64,000 bases of DNA from Nocardioides dokdonensis FR1436 (GCF_001653335.1 NZ_CP015079.1:3658001-3722000), one strand, 5' to 3'; shown: positions 27,473 through 37,363, counted from the stretch's first letter. Notes: generated by a model from the letters alone, not told the origin. A program made the numbers and translations.

Positions 27473-28174
27473 ATGAGACACCGGACGAGCGGCGACCCGC
27501 GACCCGACGGTCTGCTCGGACGTCGCCCCTCGGCGGTGCTGCTGGCCACCCAGACCCTGGCGGTGCTGGCCTACCCGTTCCTCGACGACAGCACCGTGGG
27601 CCGCGCCGCGCTCGGGGTGGTGCAGATCGTGGTGGTCGCCGCCGCGCTCACCGCCGTGCGCCGGACCCCGGCGCTGACCTGGGTCGCCCTGCTGCTTGGG
27701 GTCCCGGCTGCTGGGTTCACGGTGGTGGAGGCCTTCACGCCGGGCAGCTCCTGGGTGGTGCTGGTCTCCGCGCTGCTGCACGCGCCCTTCTACTTCTACG
27801 TGTCGTACTCGATGGTGCGCTACCTCTTCCACGACGACCGGGTGACCAGCGACGAGCTGTACGCCACCGGCGGGGCGTTCACGGTGGTGGCCTGGGGCTT
27901 CGCCTACGTCTACTCGGCGGTGGGGGTGCTCTCGCCGGGGTCGTTCGCGGGCGGGTCCTCCACCGACGGGCAGACCTGGTTCGAGCTGCTGTACCTGTCC
28001 TTCTCGGTGCTCACCAGCGTGGGGCTCTCCGATGTGGTGCCGATGGGGCCGCACGCCCGCTCCTTCGTCGCCGTCGAGATGGTCGTCGGGGTCCTCTACG
28101 TCGCCCTCGTCATCTCGCGCCTGGTGGGCCTGACCGTGAGCCGGCAGGCGATGAAGGCCGCCGACCGCGACTGA
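27473..28174 (+). CDS. multi-pass membrane protein with channel-like pore loop
   Basis: A 233-residue protein with five to six membrane helices. Near the C-terminus, LLYLSFSVLTSVGLSDVVPMGPHARSFVAVEMVVGV copies the pore-helix / filter / inner-helix layout of two-TM potassium channels, but the filter reads TSVGLSD (181-187) rather than TVGYGD. The change of Tyr-Gly to Leu-Ser should alter or abolish K+ selectivity. It may be a non-selective channel or a non-conducting relative. It stands alone, divergent from the MFS gene and convergent with uvrB. Confidence 0.6.
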   Translation: MRHRTSGDPRPDGLLGRRPSAVLLATQTLAVLAYPFLDDSTVGRAALGVVQIVVVAAALTAVRRTPALTWVALLLGVPAAGFTVVEAFTPGSSWVVLVSALLHAPFYFYVSYSMVRYLFHDDRVTSDELYATGGAFTVVAWGFAYVYSAVGVLSPGSFAGGSSTDGQTWFELLYLSFSVLTSVGLSDVVPMGPHARSFVAVEMVVGVLYVALVISRLVGLTVSRQAMKAADRD

Positions 28175-28182
28175 GCCTGCGG

Positions 28183-30321
28183 CTACTTGGTGGCCTCCAT
28201 CATCTGGCGCAGCTCCTTCTTCAGCTCCTCGATCTCGTCGCGCAGCCGGGCCGCGAGCTCGAACTGCAGCTCCGTGGCGGCGGTGCGCATCTGGTCGGTG
28301 AGGTCCTGGATGAGCTGCGCGAGGTCGGCGCTGGGCATCCCGGCCAGCTCCTTGGCGTGCATCCCGGCGTCCTTGCTGGTCAGCGCGGGCACCGGCTGCT
28401 TGGCCTTGACCCCGCCCGCACGGCCCTTCGCCGCCGTGCCGGCCCAGGTCTCGAGCAGCGCCTGGGTGCTCTCGTCCTCGCGGGCCAGCATCTCGGTGAT
28501 GTCGGCGATCTTCTTGCGCAGCGGCATCGGGTCGACGCCGTGGGCGGTGTTGTAGGCGACCTGCTTCTCGCGACGACGGTTGGTCTCGTCGATCGCGGCC
28601 TCCATCGACCGGGTGATCTTGTCGGCGTACATGTGCACCTGGCCGGACACGTTGCGCGCCGCGCGGCCGATCGTCTGGATCAGCGACTTGTCCGAGCGCA
28701 GGAAGCCCTCCTTGTCGGCGTCGAGGATCGAGACCAGCGACACCTCCGGGAGGTCGAGGCCCTCGCGCAGGAGGTTGATGCCGACGAGCACGTCGTACTG
28801 GCCCAGCCGCAGGTCGCGCAGCAGCTCGATGCGCTTGAGCGTGTCGACCTCGCTGTGCAGGTAGCGGGTCCGGATGCCGGCGTCGAGCAGGTAGTCGGTG
28901 AGGTCCTCGGACATCTTCTTGGTCAGCGTGGTGACCAGGACCCGCTCGTTCTTCTCGGCGCGGGTGCGGATCTCGTGGATCAGGTCGTCGATCTGGCCCT
29001 TGGTCGGCTTGACGACGACCTCGGGGTCGATGAGGCCGGTCGGTCGGATGATCTGCTCGACGACGTGCGGCGGCGTCGAGCCGCCCGCCTTGTCCAGCTC
29101 GTAGTCGCCGGGGGTCGCGGAGAGGTAGATCGTCTGCCCGATCCGCTCGACGAACTCCTCCCACTTCAGGGGCCGGTTGTCCATGGCGCTGGGCAGCCGG
29201 AAGCCGTGGTCGACCAGGTTGCGCTTGCGCGACATGTCGCCCTCGTACATGCCGCCGATCTGGGGCACCGCGACGTGCGACTCGTCGACGACGAGGAGGT
29301 AGTCCTCGGGGAAGTAGTCGAGCAGGCAGTTGGGCGCGGAGCCGCGGCTGCGCCCGTCCATGTGCATCGAGTAGTTCTCGATGCCTGAGCAGGACCCGAC
29401 CTGCCGCATCATCTCGACGTCGTACGTCGTGCGCATCCGCAGCCGCTGGGCCTCGAGCAGCTTGCCCTGCTTCTCGAAGGTCGCCAGCTGCTCCTCGAGC
29501 TCGAGCTCGATCCCGCGGATCGCGCGCTCCATCCGCTCGGGGCCGGCGACGTAGTGGGTCGCGGGGAAGACGTAGAGCTCGTTGTCCTCGGTGATCACCT
29601 CGCCGGTGACCGCGTGCAGCGACATCAGCCGCTCGATCTCGTCACCGAAGAACTCGATGCGCACCGCGTGCTCCTCGTAGACCGGGAAGATCTCGAGGGT
29701 GTCGCCGCGGACCCGGAAGGTGCCCCGGGTGAAGGACATGTCGTTGCGCGTGTACTGGATCTCGACGAGCTGGCGCAGGATCGAGTCGCGGTCGCGCTCC
29801 TCCCCCACCCGCAGCCGCAGCATCCGGTCGACGTACTCCTGCGGGGTGCCCAGGCCGTAGATGCAGGACACGGTGCTGACCACGATCACGTCGCGCCGGG
29901 TCAGCAGCGAGTTGGTCGCGGAGTGCCGCAGCCGCTCCACCTCCTCGTTGATGGAGGAGTCCTTCTCGATGTAGGTGTCGGTCTGAGGCACGTAGGCCTC
30001 GGGCTGGTAGTAGTCGTAGTAGGAGACGAAGTACTCGACGGCGTTGTCGGGGAAGAGCATCCGCAGCTCGTTGGCGAACTGGGCGGCCAGCGTCTTGTTC
30101 GGCTGCAGCACCAGCAGCGGGCGCTGGACCTGCTCGGCGACCCAGGCGACGGTGGCCGTCTTGCCGGTGCCGGTGGCGCCGAGGAGCACGACGTCCTGCT
30201 CGCCGCCGTTGATCCTCTTGGTGATCTCCTTGATGGCGGCCGGCTGGTCACCAGCAGGCTCGTAGTCGGAGACGACCTTGAAGGGCGCCACCCGGCGCTC
30301 GAGATCTGTGACGGGGCGCAT
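28183..30321 (-). CDS. uvrB: UvrABC excinuclease subunit B
   Basis: A 712-residue UvrB, full length. Walker A is GATGTGKT (48-55). The beta-hairpin region has [19 protein letters not shown]; helicase motifs include [24 protein letters not shown], and QTIGRAARN. The C-terminal UVR domain ([25 protein letters not shown]) binds UvrC. It loads onto damaged DNA after UvrA in nucleotide excision repair. Expected size for actinobacterial UvrB is about 690-720, so the gene is intact. Confidence 0.98.
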   Translation of the reverse strand: MRPVTDLERRVAPFKVVSDYEPAGDQPAAIKEITKRINGGEQDVVLLGATGTGKTATVAWVAEQVQRPLLVLQPNKTLAAQFANELRMLFPDNAVEYFVSYYDYYQPEAYVPQTDTYIEKDSSINEEVERLRHSATNSLLTRRDVIVVSTVSCIYGLGTPQEYVDRMLRLRVGEERDRDSILRQLVEIQYTRNDMSFTRGTFRVRGDTLEIFPVYEEHAVRIEFFGDEIERLMSLHAVTGEVITEDNELYVFPATHYVAGPERMERAIRGIELELEEQLATFEKQGKLLEAQRLRMRTTYDVEMMRQVGSCSGIENYSMHMDGRSRGSAPNCLLDYFPEDYLLVVDESHVAVPQIGGMYEGDMSRKRNLVDHGFRLPSAMDNRPLKWEEFVERIGQTIYLSATPGDYELDKAGGSTPPHVVEQIIRPTGLIDPEVVVKPTKGQIDDLIHEIRTRAEKNERVLVTTLTKKMSEDLTDYLLDAGIRTRYLHSEVDTLKRIELLRDLRLGQYDVLVGINLLREGLDLPEVSLVSILDADKEGFLRSDKSLIQTIGRAARNVSGQVHMYADKITRSMEAAIDETNRRREKQVAYNTAHGVDPMPLRKKIADITEMLAREDESTQALLETWAGTAAKGRAGGVKAKQPVPALTSKDAGMHAKELAGMPSADLAQLIQDLTDQMRTAATELQFELAARLRDEIEELKKELRQMMEATK

Positions 30322-30389
30322 GGGTCGAGCCTACGACCCGGCACCGACACCGCCCGCCGACCGACGGGGTGAGGCACTAGGTTGACCCC

Positions 30390-31652
30390 GTGAGCCTGAT
30401 CGGACCGTCGAACGTCGAACGCATGGTGCGCGCGGTCCGACGCACCTTCCTGGCGATCGTGGGCGTCCAGCTGGCCCTGGCCGTCTCCATGTCGCTGGTC
30501 GACTCCTACCGTCGCCGGGGCAAGAAGCCCAAGCCGTTCCCGACGATGCCCCCGCACACCGTCGACGTCGGTGAGGGCACGCTGACCACCTACACCTACG
30601 GCCACGACCTCTACGCCGACATGCTGGCCGCGATCGAGGGCGCCCGGCGCCAGGTCTTCTTCGAGACCTACATCTGGAAGGGCGACGCGACCGGCGAGCG
30701 GTTCAAGAGGGCCCTCGCCGACGCCGCCGAGCGCGGCGTCGAGGTCTACTGCATCTACGACGGCTTCGCGAACCTCGTGGTCTCCCCCGTGTTCAAGCGC
30801 TTCCCCAGGTCGATGAAGGTGCTGCGCTACCCCGTGTACGCCGCCGGGCTGCGCTTCTTCGACCTGCGCCGCTACGGCCGCGACCACCGCAAGATCCTCG
30901 TCGTCGACGGCGAGGTCGGCTTCGTGGGCGGCTACAACATCGGTGACGCCTACGAGAAGGAGTGGCGCGACACCCACGTGCGGATCACCGGTCCGGGCGT
31001 GTGGGACCTGCAGCGCGCCTTCGCCGACTTCTGGAACCTCAACCGGCGGCGCCGGCTGCGGCACAGCGAGCGCCCGCTGCTGCTCGAGACCGCGTCGACC
31101 TGGGAGTCGCGCATCCGCTTCCAGCGCAACGTGCCGCGGCTGTGGATGTTCCCGATCCGCTCGATGTACCTCGAGGCGATCAACCGCGCCAGCCGGAACG
31201 TCTGGCTGACCACCGCCTACTTCCTGCCCGACCCCGACTTCGTCGACGCCCTGAAGGACGCCGCGCGCCGCGGCGTCGACGTACGCCTGCTGGTGCCGCT
31301 GAAGTCGAACCACATCGTGGCCGACTGGATCTCGCGCGGCTACTTCTCCCAGCTGCTGGAGGCGGGGGTGCGGATCTTCCGCTTCCGCGACGCGATGGTG
31401 CACGCCAAGACCGCCACGGTCGACGGCACCTGGACCACCGTGGGCACCGCCAACATCGACCGGCTCAGCCTCAGCGGCAACTACGAGATCAACCTCGAGG
31501 CCATCGACCCCGGGTTCGCCGGCCTGATGGAGGAGATCTTCGCCCTCGACGAGTCGAACTGCCTCGAGCTCACGATCGGCGAGTGGGAGGCGCGCGACCT
31601 GCACCGCAAGTTCACCGAGTTCGTGCTCGCCCCCCTGCGTCCCCTGCTGTAG
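30390..31652 (+). CDS. phospholipase D-superfamily protein (cardiolipin synthase-like)
   Basis: A 420-residue PLD-family enzyme with two HKD motifs: HRKILVVDG (H166, K168, D173) and HAKTATVDG (H338, K340, D345). An N-terminal helix (about 20-38, LAIVGVQLALAVSMSL) anchors it. Such proteins condense phosphatidylglycerols into cardiolipin or transfer phosphatidyl groups. A -10-like TAGGTT (30378-30383) ends 6 bases before the GTG start and no Shine-Dalgarno is visible, so the message may be leaderless. It faces away from uvrB across a 68-base gap. Confidence 0.88.
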   Translation: MSLIGPSNVERMVRAVRRTFLAIVGVQLALAVSMSLVDSYRRRGKKPKPFPTMPPHTVDVGEGTLTTYTYGHDLYADMLAAIEGARRQVFFETYIWKGDATGERFKRALADAAERGVEVYCIYDGFANLVVSPVFKRFPRSMKVLRYPVYAAGLRFFDLRRYGRDHRKILVVDGEVGFVGGYNIGDAYEKEWRDTHVRITGPGVWDLQRAFADFWNLNRRRRLRHSERPLLLETASTWESRIRFQRNVPRLWMFPIRSMYLEAINRASRNVWLTTAYFLPDPDFVDALKDAARRGVDVRLLVPLKSNHIVADWISRGYFSQLLEAGVRIFRFRDAMVHAKTATVDGTWTTVGTANIDRLSLSGNYEINLEAIDPGFAGLMEEIFALDESNCLELTIGEWEARDLHRKFTEFVLAPLRPLL

Positions 31653-31653
31653 C

Positions 31654-32592
31654 TCAGGTGCGGGTGACTCGGGCCGGCAGGTGGGTGCGCGGCGACATCC
31701 GGGCGCCGTGCCGGGGCCGGTGCAGGCCGGCGAGACCGAGCAGCGTGGGCACCCGGCCGCGCTGCGGGCGCCACGGCTCGAGGTACGCCGCCATCTCGTC
31801 GTCGGTGAACGGGGTGCCGGTCAGCGCCCACCCGACGTCCTTGGCGACGTGGTAGTCGCCGAACGACACCGCGTCGGGGTCGCCGAAGGCCCGCTGGCGC
31901 ACCTCCGCGCAGGTCCACACGCCCAGGCCCGGGAGCGTGCGCAGCCGTCGCTCGGCCTCCTCGGGGGGCAGGCTCGCGGTGCGCTCGAGCGAGGCCGCGA
32001 CTCGAGCAGCGGTCACGATCGTGCGCGAGCGGGCGGGGTCGATGTGCATCTTGAGCCACTCCCACGAGGGGACCGTGCGCAGCTGGTCGGGCGTGGGCTG
32101 CACCCACAGGCGCAGGTCCGCGCCCGGGCCGGGCGCGCGCTCGCCGTAGCGGTGCACCAGCATCCGGAACCCGGCGAAGGCCTCCTGCCCGGTGACCTTC
32201 TGCTCGATGATCGAGGGCACCAGCGACTCCATCACGAGCCCGGTGCGTCCCAGCCGCGCGTGCGGGTGCCGCCGGCGGGCCTCGACGAGCACCGGGTGTC
32301 GGGGCTCGAAGGCGCTCCAGTCGTCGTCGGCACCGAGCAGCGACGGGACCGCCTCGAGCATCCACTCCGCGCCGCTCCCCCAGGCCTCGGCGTGCACCTC
32401 GCCGTCGCGCGGACGCGACGCCAGCGCCAACGTCGCGGGCCCCTCGGGGGTGCGCACCCCGCGCCAGATCCGCCCGGCCTCGTCGACGCGGTACGTCGGG
32501 TCGCCCCGGCCGCGACGCTGCTGCCCGGCCACCGACGCGACCTGGCAGGGCCAGTCGGGTCGCCAGGTGCGGCTGCGGGGTTCCTGGCTCAC
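31654..32592 (-). CDS. HhH-GPD DNA glycosylase (AlkA / 3-methyladenine glycosylase II-like)
   Basis: A 312-residue protein starting at GTG 32592 (MSQEPRSRTWRPDWP); the longer frame crosses the KstR-type site and the enoyl-CoA hydratase gene and is rejected. The hairpin is RTLPGLGVWTCAEVRQRA, followed by FGDYHVAKDVGWAL, where the Asp should be catalytic. SLVPSIIEQKVTGQEAFAGF matches the helical EQxVS-like motif of AlkA enzymes. It removes alkylated bases from DNA. The 3' end meets the PLD gene with one base between. Confidence 0.85.
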   Translation of the reverse strand: MSQEPRSRTWRPDWPCQVASVAGQQRRGRGDPTYRVDEAGRIWRGVRTPEGPATLALASRPRDGEVHAEAWGSGAEWMLEAVPSLLGADDDWSAFEPRHPVLVEARRRHPHARLGRTGLVMESLVPSIIEQKVTGQEAFAGFRMLVHRYGERAPGPGADLRLWVQPTPDQLRTVPSWEWLKMHIDPARSRTIVTAARVAASLERTASLPPEEAERRLRTLPGLGVWTCAEVRQRAFGDPDAVSFGDYHVAKDVGWALTGTPFTDDEMAAYLEPWRPQRGRVPTLLGLAGLHRPRHGARMSPRTHLPARVTRT

Positions 32593-32610
32593 CGGCCCGA
32601 CGCTACGTGA

Positions 32611-32624
32611 TGAAACACGTTCTA
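32611..32624. promoter_or_regulatory. KstR-type operator 5 (enoyl-CoA hydratase promoter)
   Basis: TGAAACACGTTCTA fits TnnAACnnGTTnnA exactly. It lies between the AlkA-like gene (leftward) and an enoyl-CoA hydratase (rightward). A -10-like TAGTCT at 32633-32638 ends 6 bases before the ATG at 32645, giving a likely leaderless transcript repressed by KstR. The hydratase is the more likely target; the DNA glycosylase is probably controlled independently. Confidence 0.82.
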
Positions 32625-32644
32625 GTTCTGGGTAGTCTCCGGTC

Positions 32645-33424
32645 ATGGCCCTGCAGATCCACGACGAGAACCGCGTCCGCACCCTCACCCTCGACCGGCC
32701 CGACGCGCTCAACGCCTTCGACGAGGCGCTGTACGACGCCACCGCCGACGCGCTGCTGGCCGCCGCCGAGGACCCCGACGTGGCCGTGGTGCTGCTCACC
32801 GGCGCCGGACGCGCCTTCAGCGCGGGCACCGACCTGCTGGAGATGCACCGGATGTCCACCGATCCCGACTTCCAGCGCGGGCGACACGGCTTCCCGGGGC
32901 TCCTCGACGCCCTCGTCGCCTTCCCCAAGCCGCTGGTGGTCGCGGTCAACGGGATCGCCCTGGGCATCGGGGCGACCGTGCTCGGCTTCGCCGACCTGGC
33001 GTTCATGTCGAGCACGGCCCGGCTCAAGTGCCCCTTCACCTCGCTCGGCGTGGCCCCGGAGGCCGCGTCGTCCTTCCTCTTCCCGCGCCTCGCGGGTCAC
33101 CAGTCCGCCGCCTGGATCCTGTTGTCGTCGGAGTGGTTGAGCGCCGACGACGCGCTCGCTGCCGGCCTGGTGTGGCGGGTCACCGAGCCCGACGACCTGA
33201 TGGCCGAGGCCCGGAAGCACGCCGAGCTGCTGGCCCGTCGACCCGTCTCGTCGCTGGTGGCCGTCAAGCACGCGATGACCGCTCCCCTGCGCGCCGGCAT
33301 CGACGCCGCCCGCGAGCTGGAGAACGCCGCCTTCGCCGAGCTGATGGGCGGCCCGGCCAACCTCGAGGCGCTCGCCGCGTTCGCCGAGGGCCGCGAGCCG
33401 GACTTCACGGGCCTGCCTGGGTGA
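32645..33424 (+). CDS. enoyl-CoA hydratase/isomerase (KstR-regulon member)
   Basis: A 259-residue crotonase-fold protein. The oxyanion-hole motifs are GRAFSAGTDLLEM and GIALGIGATVLGFADLAFM. The catalytic-Glu segment is PFTSLGVAPEAASSFLFPRL, which keeps one Glu where hydratases of this type have it. Length is normal. Under a KstR-type operator it is probably a steroid side-chain or ring-fragment hydratase similar in role to EchA19, though the ortholog cannot be fixed. Translation is likely leaderless because no ribosome binding site precedes the ATG. Confidence 0.88.
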   Translation: MALQIHDENRVRTLTLDRPDALNAFDEALYDATADALLAAAEDPDVAVVLLTGAGRAFSAGTDLLEMHRMSTDPDFQRGRHGFPGLLDALVAFPKPLVVAVNGIALGIGATVLGFADLAFMSSTARLKCPFTSLGVAPEAASSFLFPRLAGHQSAAWILLSSEWLSADDALAAGLVWRVTEPDDLMAEARKHAELLARRPVSSLVAVKHAMTAPLRAGIDAARELENAAFAELMGGPANLEALAAFAEGREPDFTGLPG

Positions 33425-33451
33425 GGGCCGCTGTCGGCGGGCCGGTGTTCA

Positions 33452-34993
33452 ATGACCGACGTGCTGCTCGCCGACGTCGTCGCCACCTCGCAGGTCGTCG
33501 CCGCCACCCGCTCGCGCACCGCGAAGGTGGCCGCGCTGGCCGACCTCCTGGGGCACACCGGCCCCGAGGAGGCCGAGACGGTCGCGGCCTACCTGGGCGG
33601 CACCCTGCGCCAGCGGCGTACGGGGCTGGGCTGGCGGTCGCTGACCGACCTGCCGCCCCCGGCGGACACCTCGAGCCTGGAGGTGCTGGAGGTCCACGAG
33701 CGGTTCGAGGCCGTGGCCGCCCTGGCCGGGCCGGGGTCTGCCGGGCGTCGGACGAGCGCCGTCGACGAGCTGTTCTCCCGCGCCACCAGCGAGGAGCAGC
33801 AGTGGCTGCGCGGGGTGGTGACCGGTGAGCTGAGGCAGGGCGCGCTCGACGCGCTCGTGCAGGAGGCGCTGGCCAAGGCGGCTGACGTCCCGCTGGCGCT
33901 GGTGCGGCGGGCGGCGATGCTTTCGGGCTCCACCGTGGCGGTGGTCGTGGCCGCGCTCACCGATGGTGAGGAGGCGCTGCACGCGATCGGGCTGGAGGTG
34001 ATGCGCCCGGTGCTGCCGATGCTCGCCGGCACGGCGCCCGACGTCGCCGCCGCGCTGGAGAAGGCGCTGGGCAAGGACCTGGGTGAGGACCTGGGCGGGG
34101 ACGGCCGCGAGGTAGTGGTCGACACCAAGCTCGACGGCATCCGCATCCAGGTGCACCGCGACGGCGACCAGGTGCGGGTGGCCACCCGGAGCCTGGAGGA
34201 CATCACCGCCCGGCTGCCCGAGGTCGTGGCGGTGGCGCTGTCGCTGCCGGCCGAGCGGTTCGTCCTCGACGGCGAGGCGCTGGCGCTCGACGACGACGGC
34301 CGGCCGCGGCCGTTCCAGGAGACGTCGTCGCGCACCGCGCAGGACGCAGGTGTGCAGGTCACCCCGTTCTTCTTCGACGTGCTGCACGTCGACGGCACGG
34401 ACCTCCTCGACCGCCCGGGTCACGAGCGCCTGGCCGCGCTGCACGCGCTGGTGCCCGAGCAGCACCGGGTGACGGGACTGCGCACCGGCAGCGTCGAGGA
34501 CGCCGAGGCCTTCCTCGCCCGCGCCCTCGCCGACGGCCACGAGGGCGTCGTGGTCAAGAGCCTGGAGACGCCGTACGCCGCCGGCCGCCGCGGGTCGGGC
34601 TGGGTCAAGGTCAAGCCGGTCCACACCTTCGACCTGGTGGTGCTCGCCGTCGAGTGGGGCTCGGGCCGGCGCCGCGGCATGCTCTCCAACCTGCACCTGG
34701 GCGCCCGCGCCGACGACGGCTCCTTCGTGATGCTCGGCAAGACGTTCAAGGGCATGACCGACGAGATGCTCGCCTGGCAGACCGAGCGGTTCCTCGCGCT
34801 CGAGACGCACCGCGAGGGCCACGTCGTGCACGTCCGGCCCGAGCAGGTGGTCGAGATCGCCATCGACGGCATCCAGCGCTCCACGCGCTACCCCGGTGGT
34901 GTGGCGCTGCGCTTCGCGCGGGTCGTCAGGTACCGCGAGGACAAGTCGGCAGCGGACGCCGACACGCTCGAGAGCGTCCGCACGCTCGGCTAG
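33452..34993 (+). CDS. ligB: ATP-dependent DNA ligase (LigB type)
   Basis: A 513-residue ligase. The adenylated Lys is K226 in the VVVDTKLDGIRIQVHR motif I; motif III is FFFDVLHVDG, motif IV EGVVVKSLETPY, and motif V WVKVKPVH. The N-terminal 200 residues are the helical DNA-binding domain and the last 120 form the OB-fold (GKTFKGMTDEMLAWQ). The size and order match mycobacterial LigB (Rv3062), an accessory ATP-dependent nick sealer. It follows the hydratase by 27 bases but is not obviously co-regulated with it. Confidence 0.95.
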   Translation: MTDVLLADVVATSQVVAATRSRTAKVAALADLLGHTGPEEAETVAAYLGGTLRQRRTGLGWRSLTDLPPPADTSSLEVLEVHERFEAVAALAGPGSAGRRTSAVDELFSRATSEEQQWLRGVVTGELRQGALDALVQEALAKAADVPLALVRRAAMLSGSTVAVVVAALTDGEEALHAIGLEVMRPVLPMLAGTAPDVAAALEKALGKDLGEDLGGDGREVVVDTKLDGIRIQVHRDGDQVRVATRSLEDITARLPEVVAVALSLPAERFVLDGEALALDDDGRPRPFQETSSRTAQDAGVQVTPFFFDVLHVDGTDLLDRPGHERLAALHALVPEQHRVTGLRTGSVEDAEAFLARALADGHEGVVVKSLETPYAAGRRGSGWVKVKPVHTFDLVVLAVEWGSGRRRGMLSNLHLGARADDGSFVMLGKTFKGMTDEMLAWQTERFLALETHREGHVVHVRPEQVVEIAIDGIQRSTRYPGGVALRFARVVRYREDKSAADADTLESVRTLG

Positions 34994-35256
34994 GAGGAGC
35001 GCAGGCTGTCCGGGTCGTAGCCGTCGCTCACAGCGAGCCCGAGGGCCTCCAGCTCAGCCGTCGTGGGCAGGACGTCGTCGAACAGCCCGAAGAGCCGGGT
35101 CTGCGCCTCGTCCCTCCACAGGCCCCCACGGATGCGCTCGGACCGCATCAACCCCGCGACGACCGCCTGGTCCAGGCCCGTGTGACGGCAGAAGTCCTTG
35201 ATCAGCAGCACGCCACGGGACGGAACCAGTCCTGCGTGTTCGTCGTCCGCAGCCAT
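34990..35256 (-). CDS. small hypothetical protein with helix-turn-helix-like segment
   Basis: An 88-residue protein. A helical LLIKDFCRHTGLDQAVVAGLMRSE segment could be a DNA-binding helix-turn-helix, followed by RIRGGLWRDEAQTRLFGLFDD and a short acidic tail. The ATG at 35256 has only a weak ribosome binding site. It overlaps the ligB stop by 4 bases in the opposite direction, and the helicase gene follows 26 bases away. No recognised domain; possibly a small regulator of the adjacent phage-like helicase. Confidence 0.5.
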   Translation of the reverse strand: MAADDEHAGLVPSRGVLLIKDFCRHTGLDQAVVAGLMRSERIRGGLWRDEAQTRLFGLFDDVLPTTAELEALGLAVSDGYDPDSLRSS

Positions 35257-35282
35257 GGCGCGAGCCTAGTCCGCGGCCACGG

Positions 35283-37016
35283 TCAGGCGCCGTCCTCCGT
35301 CAGGGTCGTGGGAGGCAGCCAGTCGGCCCCGAGGAGCTCGGCGAGGGCGGTGAGGCCGGTGGTGTCGCTGCCGACCGTGTCGGAGGCGGCGGCGATGCGC
35401 TCCACCATCACCTTGCCGACCTGCTCCTCGACGGTGCCCTCGGCGTAGGCGATGTGCCACGGCGAGACCTGGTGGTCGCGGTGGGTGCGGCCGGTCACCT
35501 GCCGTCCGGCGATGCCCGAGAAGCGGGCCTGGTGGAAGACGCCGACCCGGGGTTCGGTGCTCGCCTGTCGGCCGCCGGTGAGGGTCTCGCCGGCGTGCAG
35601 GCTGATCGAGGCGACGGTGGTGAAGACGCAGACCTTCGCCTGACCGGTCTGGAACCGGAGCCGCTCGGCCTCGGGGTCGAACCGGCCGCGGCCGTAGATC
35701 GTGGCGACCTCGATGCCGGAGTCCCGCAGCCGGTCGATGATGGGGTCGGCGGCGGTGGCGACGAACTCGACCGAGCACGCCACCTGTCGCTCCGCCTGCA
35801 CCTGCTGGGCGATCCAATCGACGGTGGAGTCGACGCGGATCAGGCCGGCCTTCTGCCGGAAGCGCAGCAGCGCGGCACGACCCTTCGCGGTGTTGCGCCC
35901 ACGTCGGGCGATGTCCATCTCCCGGCAGAACTCCCCCCACTCGGCCTCGTACGCCGTGCGCTCCGCCGGCGTGAGCGCCACCGGCATGCCGGAGATCGGC
36001 ACCGGTCCCCAGGGCGCGGCGCGGTGCAGCATCGCCGGGGGCCGCTCCTCGTCGAGCCAGCCGCGGACCAGCTTGAGGTCCGCGGCACGCCGAGCCGGGT
36101 CGGTGGTCCACGAGGCGCCGGAGCGTCCCTGCTCCACCCCCACGCCGTGGCGCTCGAGGGCGGTGGCGAAGGCGGCCCCGGGCTGCGTCGCGGAGGTCCA
36201 GTCCTTCATGGGTTCGCCGAGCACCTGCGCGTACGCCGGAGCGAGGTAGGGCAGCTCGAGCGGTGTGTGGCCGGGTGTCGCGGTGGTCGCGATGACGAAC
36301 GGCGCCTTGTCATGGGGCTTTCCGTGGCCGGAGATCCGGGCCCAGAGCTTCCACCGCTTCGTCGTCGTACGCCGCAGCGCGTGGGCCTCGTCGGCGATGA
36401 TCACGCCCCACGCGTGGTCCTTGACCTTCTCCAGCCGGTCCCAGGTGATCACCACCCACTCGAGACCGCCGTCGCCCAGCGCCGTGATGGTGCGGCACCA
36501 GTGGCCGATCGTGATCGCGGCGGGCCGGTCGGCGACGACCAGCACCCGTTGCGCGCCGAGGAGGTCGCCCACCGCCGTGGCTCCGAGGACCGCGGAGATC
36601 GTCTTGCCCACGCCTGGCTCGTCAGCCAGCAGGAACTGCCGCCCGCCCGCCGCGGCGCGCTCCGCGATCGCATCGGCCGCCTCGAACTGGATCCGCCGCG
36701 GCTCGAGCTCTTCGCTCGCTTCGGGGTTGGGCGTCGGGTCGTCGGGGTTGAGGCCGTTCTCGATGAACCGCCCGAGGGTGTGCGGACCCGGGGCGTACGG
36801 CGCAAGATGCGCGGGCAGCGCGCGCCCGGCGTACAGGTGGGTCTTGACGGCCGAGTGCCAGGTGGCCCCCTCGACCTGCGTCCCGTAGGGCACATCGAGC
36901 ACCCACAGCCGCTCCCCCGGCCCCGCGACCGGCAGGGGCCGCGGTGGCTGCCGTGCCCCGCCCCGACGCGGGGATCCGCTGCGTCGACGCGCACCGGACT
37001 TGCGAGGACTGGCCAC
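35283..37016 (-). CDS. phage-like SF2 (SNF2-type) DNA helicase
   Basis: A 577-residue protein with SNF2-like motifs: ADEPGVGKT (131-139, motif I), IIADEAH (206-212, DEAH motif II), ATTATPGHT (about 243-251, motif III) and QVTGRTHRDHQ (506-516, motif VI). The basic N-terminus (1-26) and short spacers are typical of helicases carried by actinophages and prophages. It starts with GTG at 37016. It borders a lower-GC stretch of membrane-protein genes, so it may be a relic or accessory gene of a mobile element, but no integrase or terminase is next to it. Confidence 0.75.
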   Translation of the reverse strand: MASPRKSGARRRSGSPRRGGARQPPRPLPVAGPGERLWVLDVPYGTQVEGATWHSAVKTHLYAGRALPAHLAPYAPGPHTLGRFIENGLNPDDPTPNPEASEELEPRRIQFEAADAIAERAAAGGRQFLLADEPGVGKTISAVLGATAVGDLLGAQRVLVVADRPAAITIGHWCRTITALGDGGLEWVVITWDRLEKVKDHAWGVIIADEAHALRRTTTKRWKLWARISGHGKPHDKAPFVIATTATPGHTPLELPYLAPAYAQVLGEPMKDWTSATQPGAAFATALERHGVGVEQGRSGASWTTDPARRAADLKLVRGWLDEERPPAMLHRAAPWGPVPISGMPVALTPAERTAYEAEWGEFCREMDIARRGRNTAKGRAALLRFRQKAGLIRVDSTVDWIAQQVQAERQVACSVEFVATAADPIIDRLRDSGIEVATIYGRGRFDPEAERLRFQTGQAKVCVFTTVASISLHAGETLTGGRQASTEPRVGVFHQARFSGIAGRQVTGRTHRDHQVSPWHIAYAEGTVEEQVGKVMVERIAAASDTVGSDTTGLTALAELLGADWLPPTTLTEDGA

Positions 37017-37363
37017 CCCCCGACGCTATCGGGGTCGCAGCCACGAACGGTGCCGCCTCGCCCACGTCCGTCTCGCGGTCGGAGTGCCCGAAGCGCTCCG
37101 AGCGACGTGCTGGAGCGGGTCGCCCGAGGGAGCAGCACTGTCATGCGACGGCTAGTTGGTCCCAGTGTTGTGAGCGGTGACATCACGTCGCGGAACCCAC
37201 TAGCCGGAGCACCCCTGAGTGGGCTGAACGTGCGAGTCGCGGGTCCGGCCACCGTTGCAGCAACGCGCCGCTCAACGCGCGGAGTCGCGGCCTCCGTGAA
37301 GTCGCCGACGCGCACGTCCAACTGGCGTCCCTCGTATGCATGCCCGCAGAAGCCGGCGGCGGT
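37017..37363. other. 347-base stretch without a supported gene
   Basis: No convincing coding frame is seen. The stretch separates the leftward helicase gene from the end of a leftward membrane-protein cluster and must hold the helicase promoter. An inverted repeat CGGCTAGT / ACTAGCCG (37149-37156 and 37199-37206) has a 42-base loop; it may be chance or a protein site. The rest shows no clear operator, RNA gene or terminator. Confidence 0.5.

Noticed and set aside
28187..29104. Open frames on the + strand within uvrB
   Set aside because: They are antisense to a well-conserved gene and have no recognisable domains.
32592..33039. N-terminal extension of the AlkA-like frame
   Set aside because: It would cover the KstR-type site and run antisense through the enoyl-CoA hydratase. 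The GTG at 32592 is a better start.
37149..37206. Inverted repeat CGGCTAGT / ACTAGCCG with a 42-base loop, considered as an IS end or attachment site
   Set aside because: No transposase or integrase is adjacent and no target duplication is visible. The loop is long and chance is not excluded.
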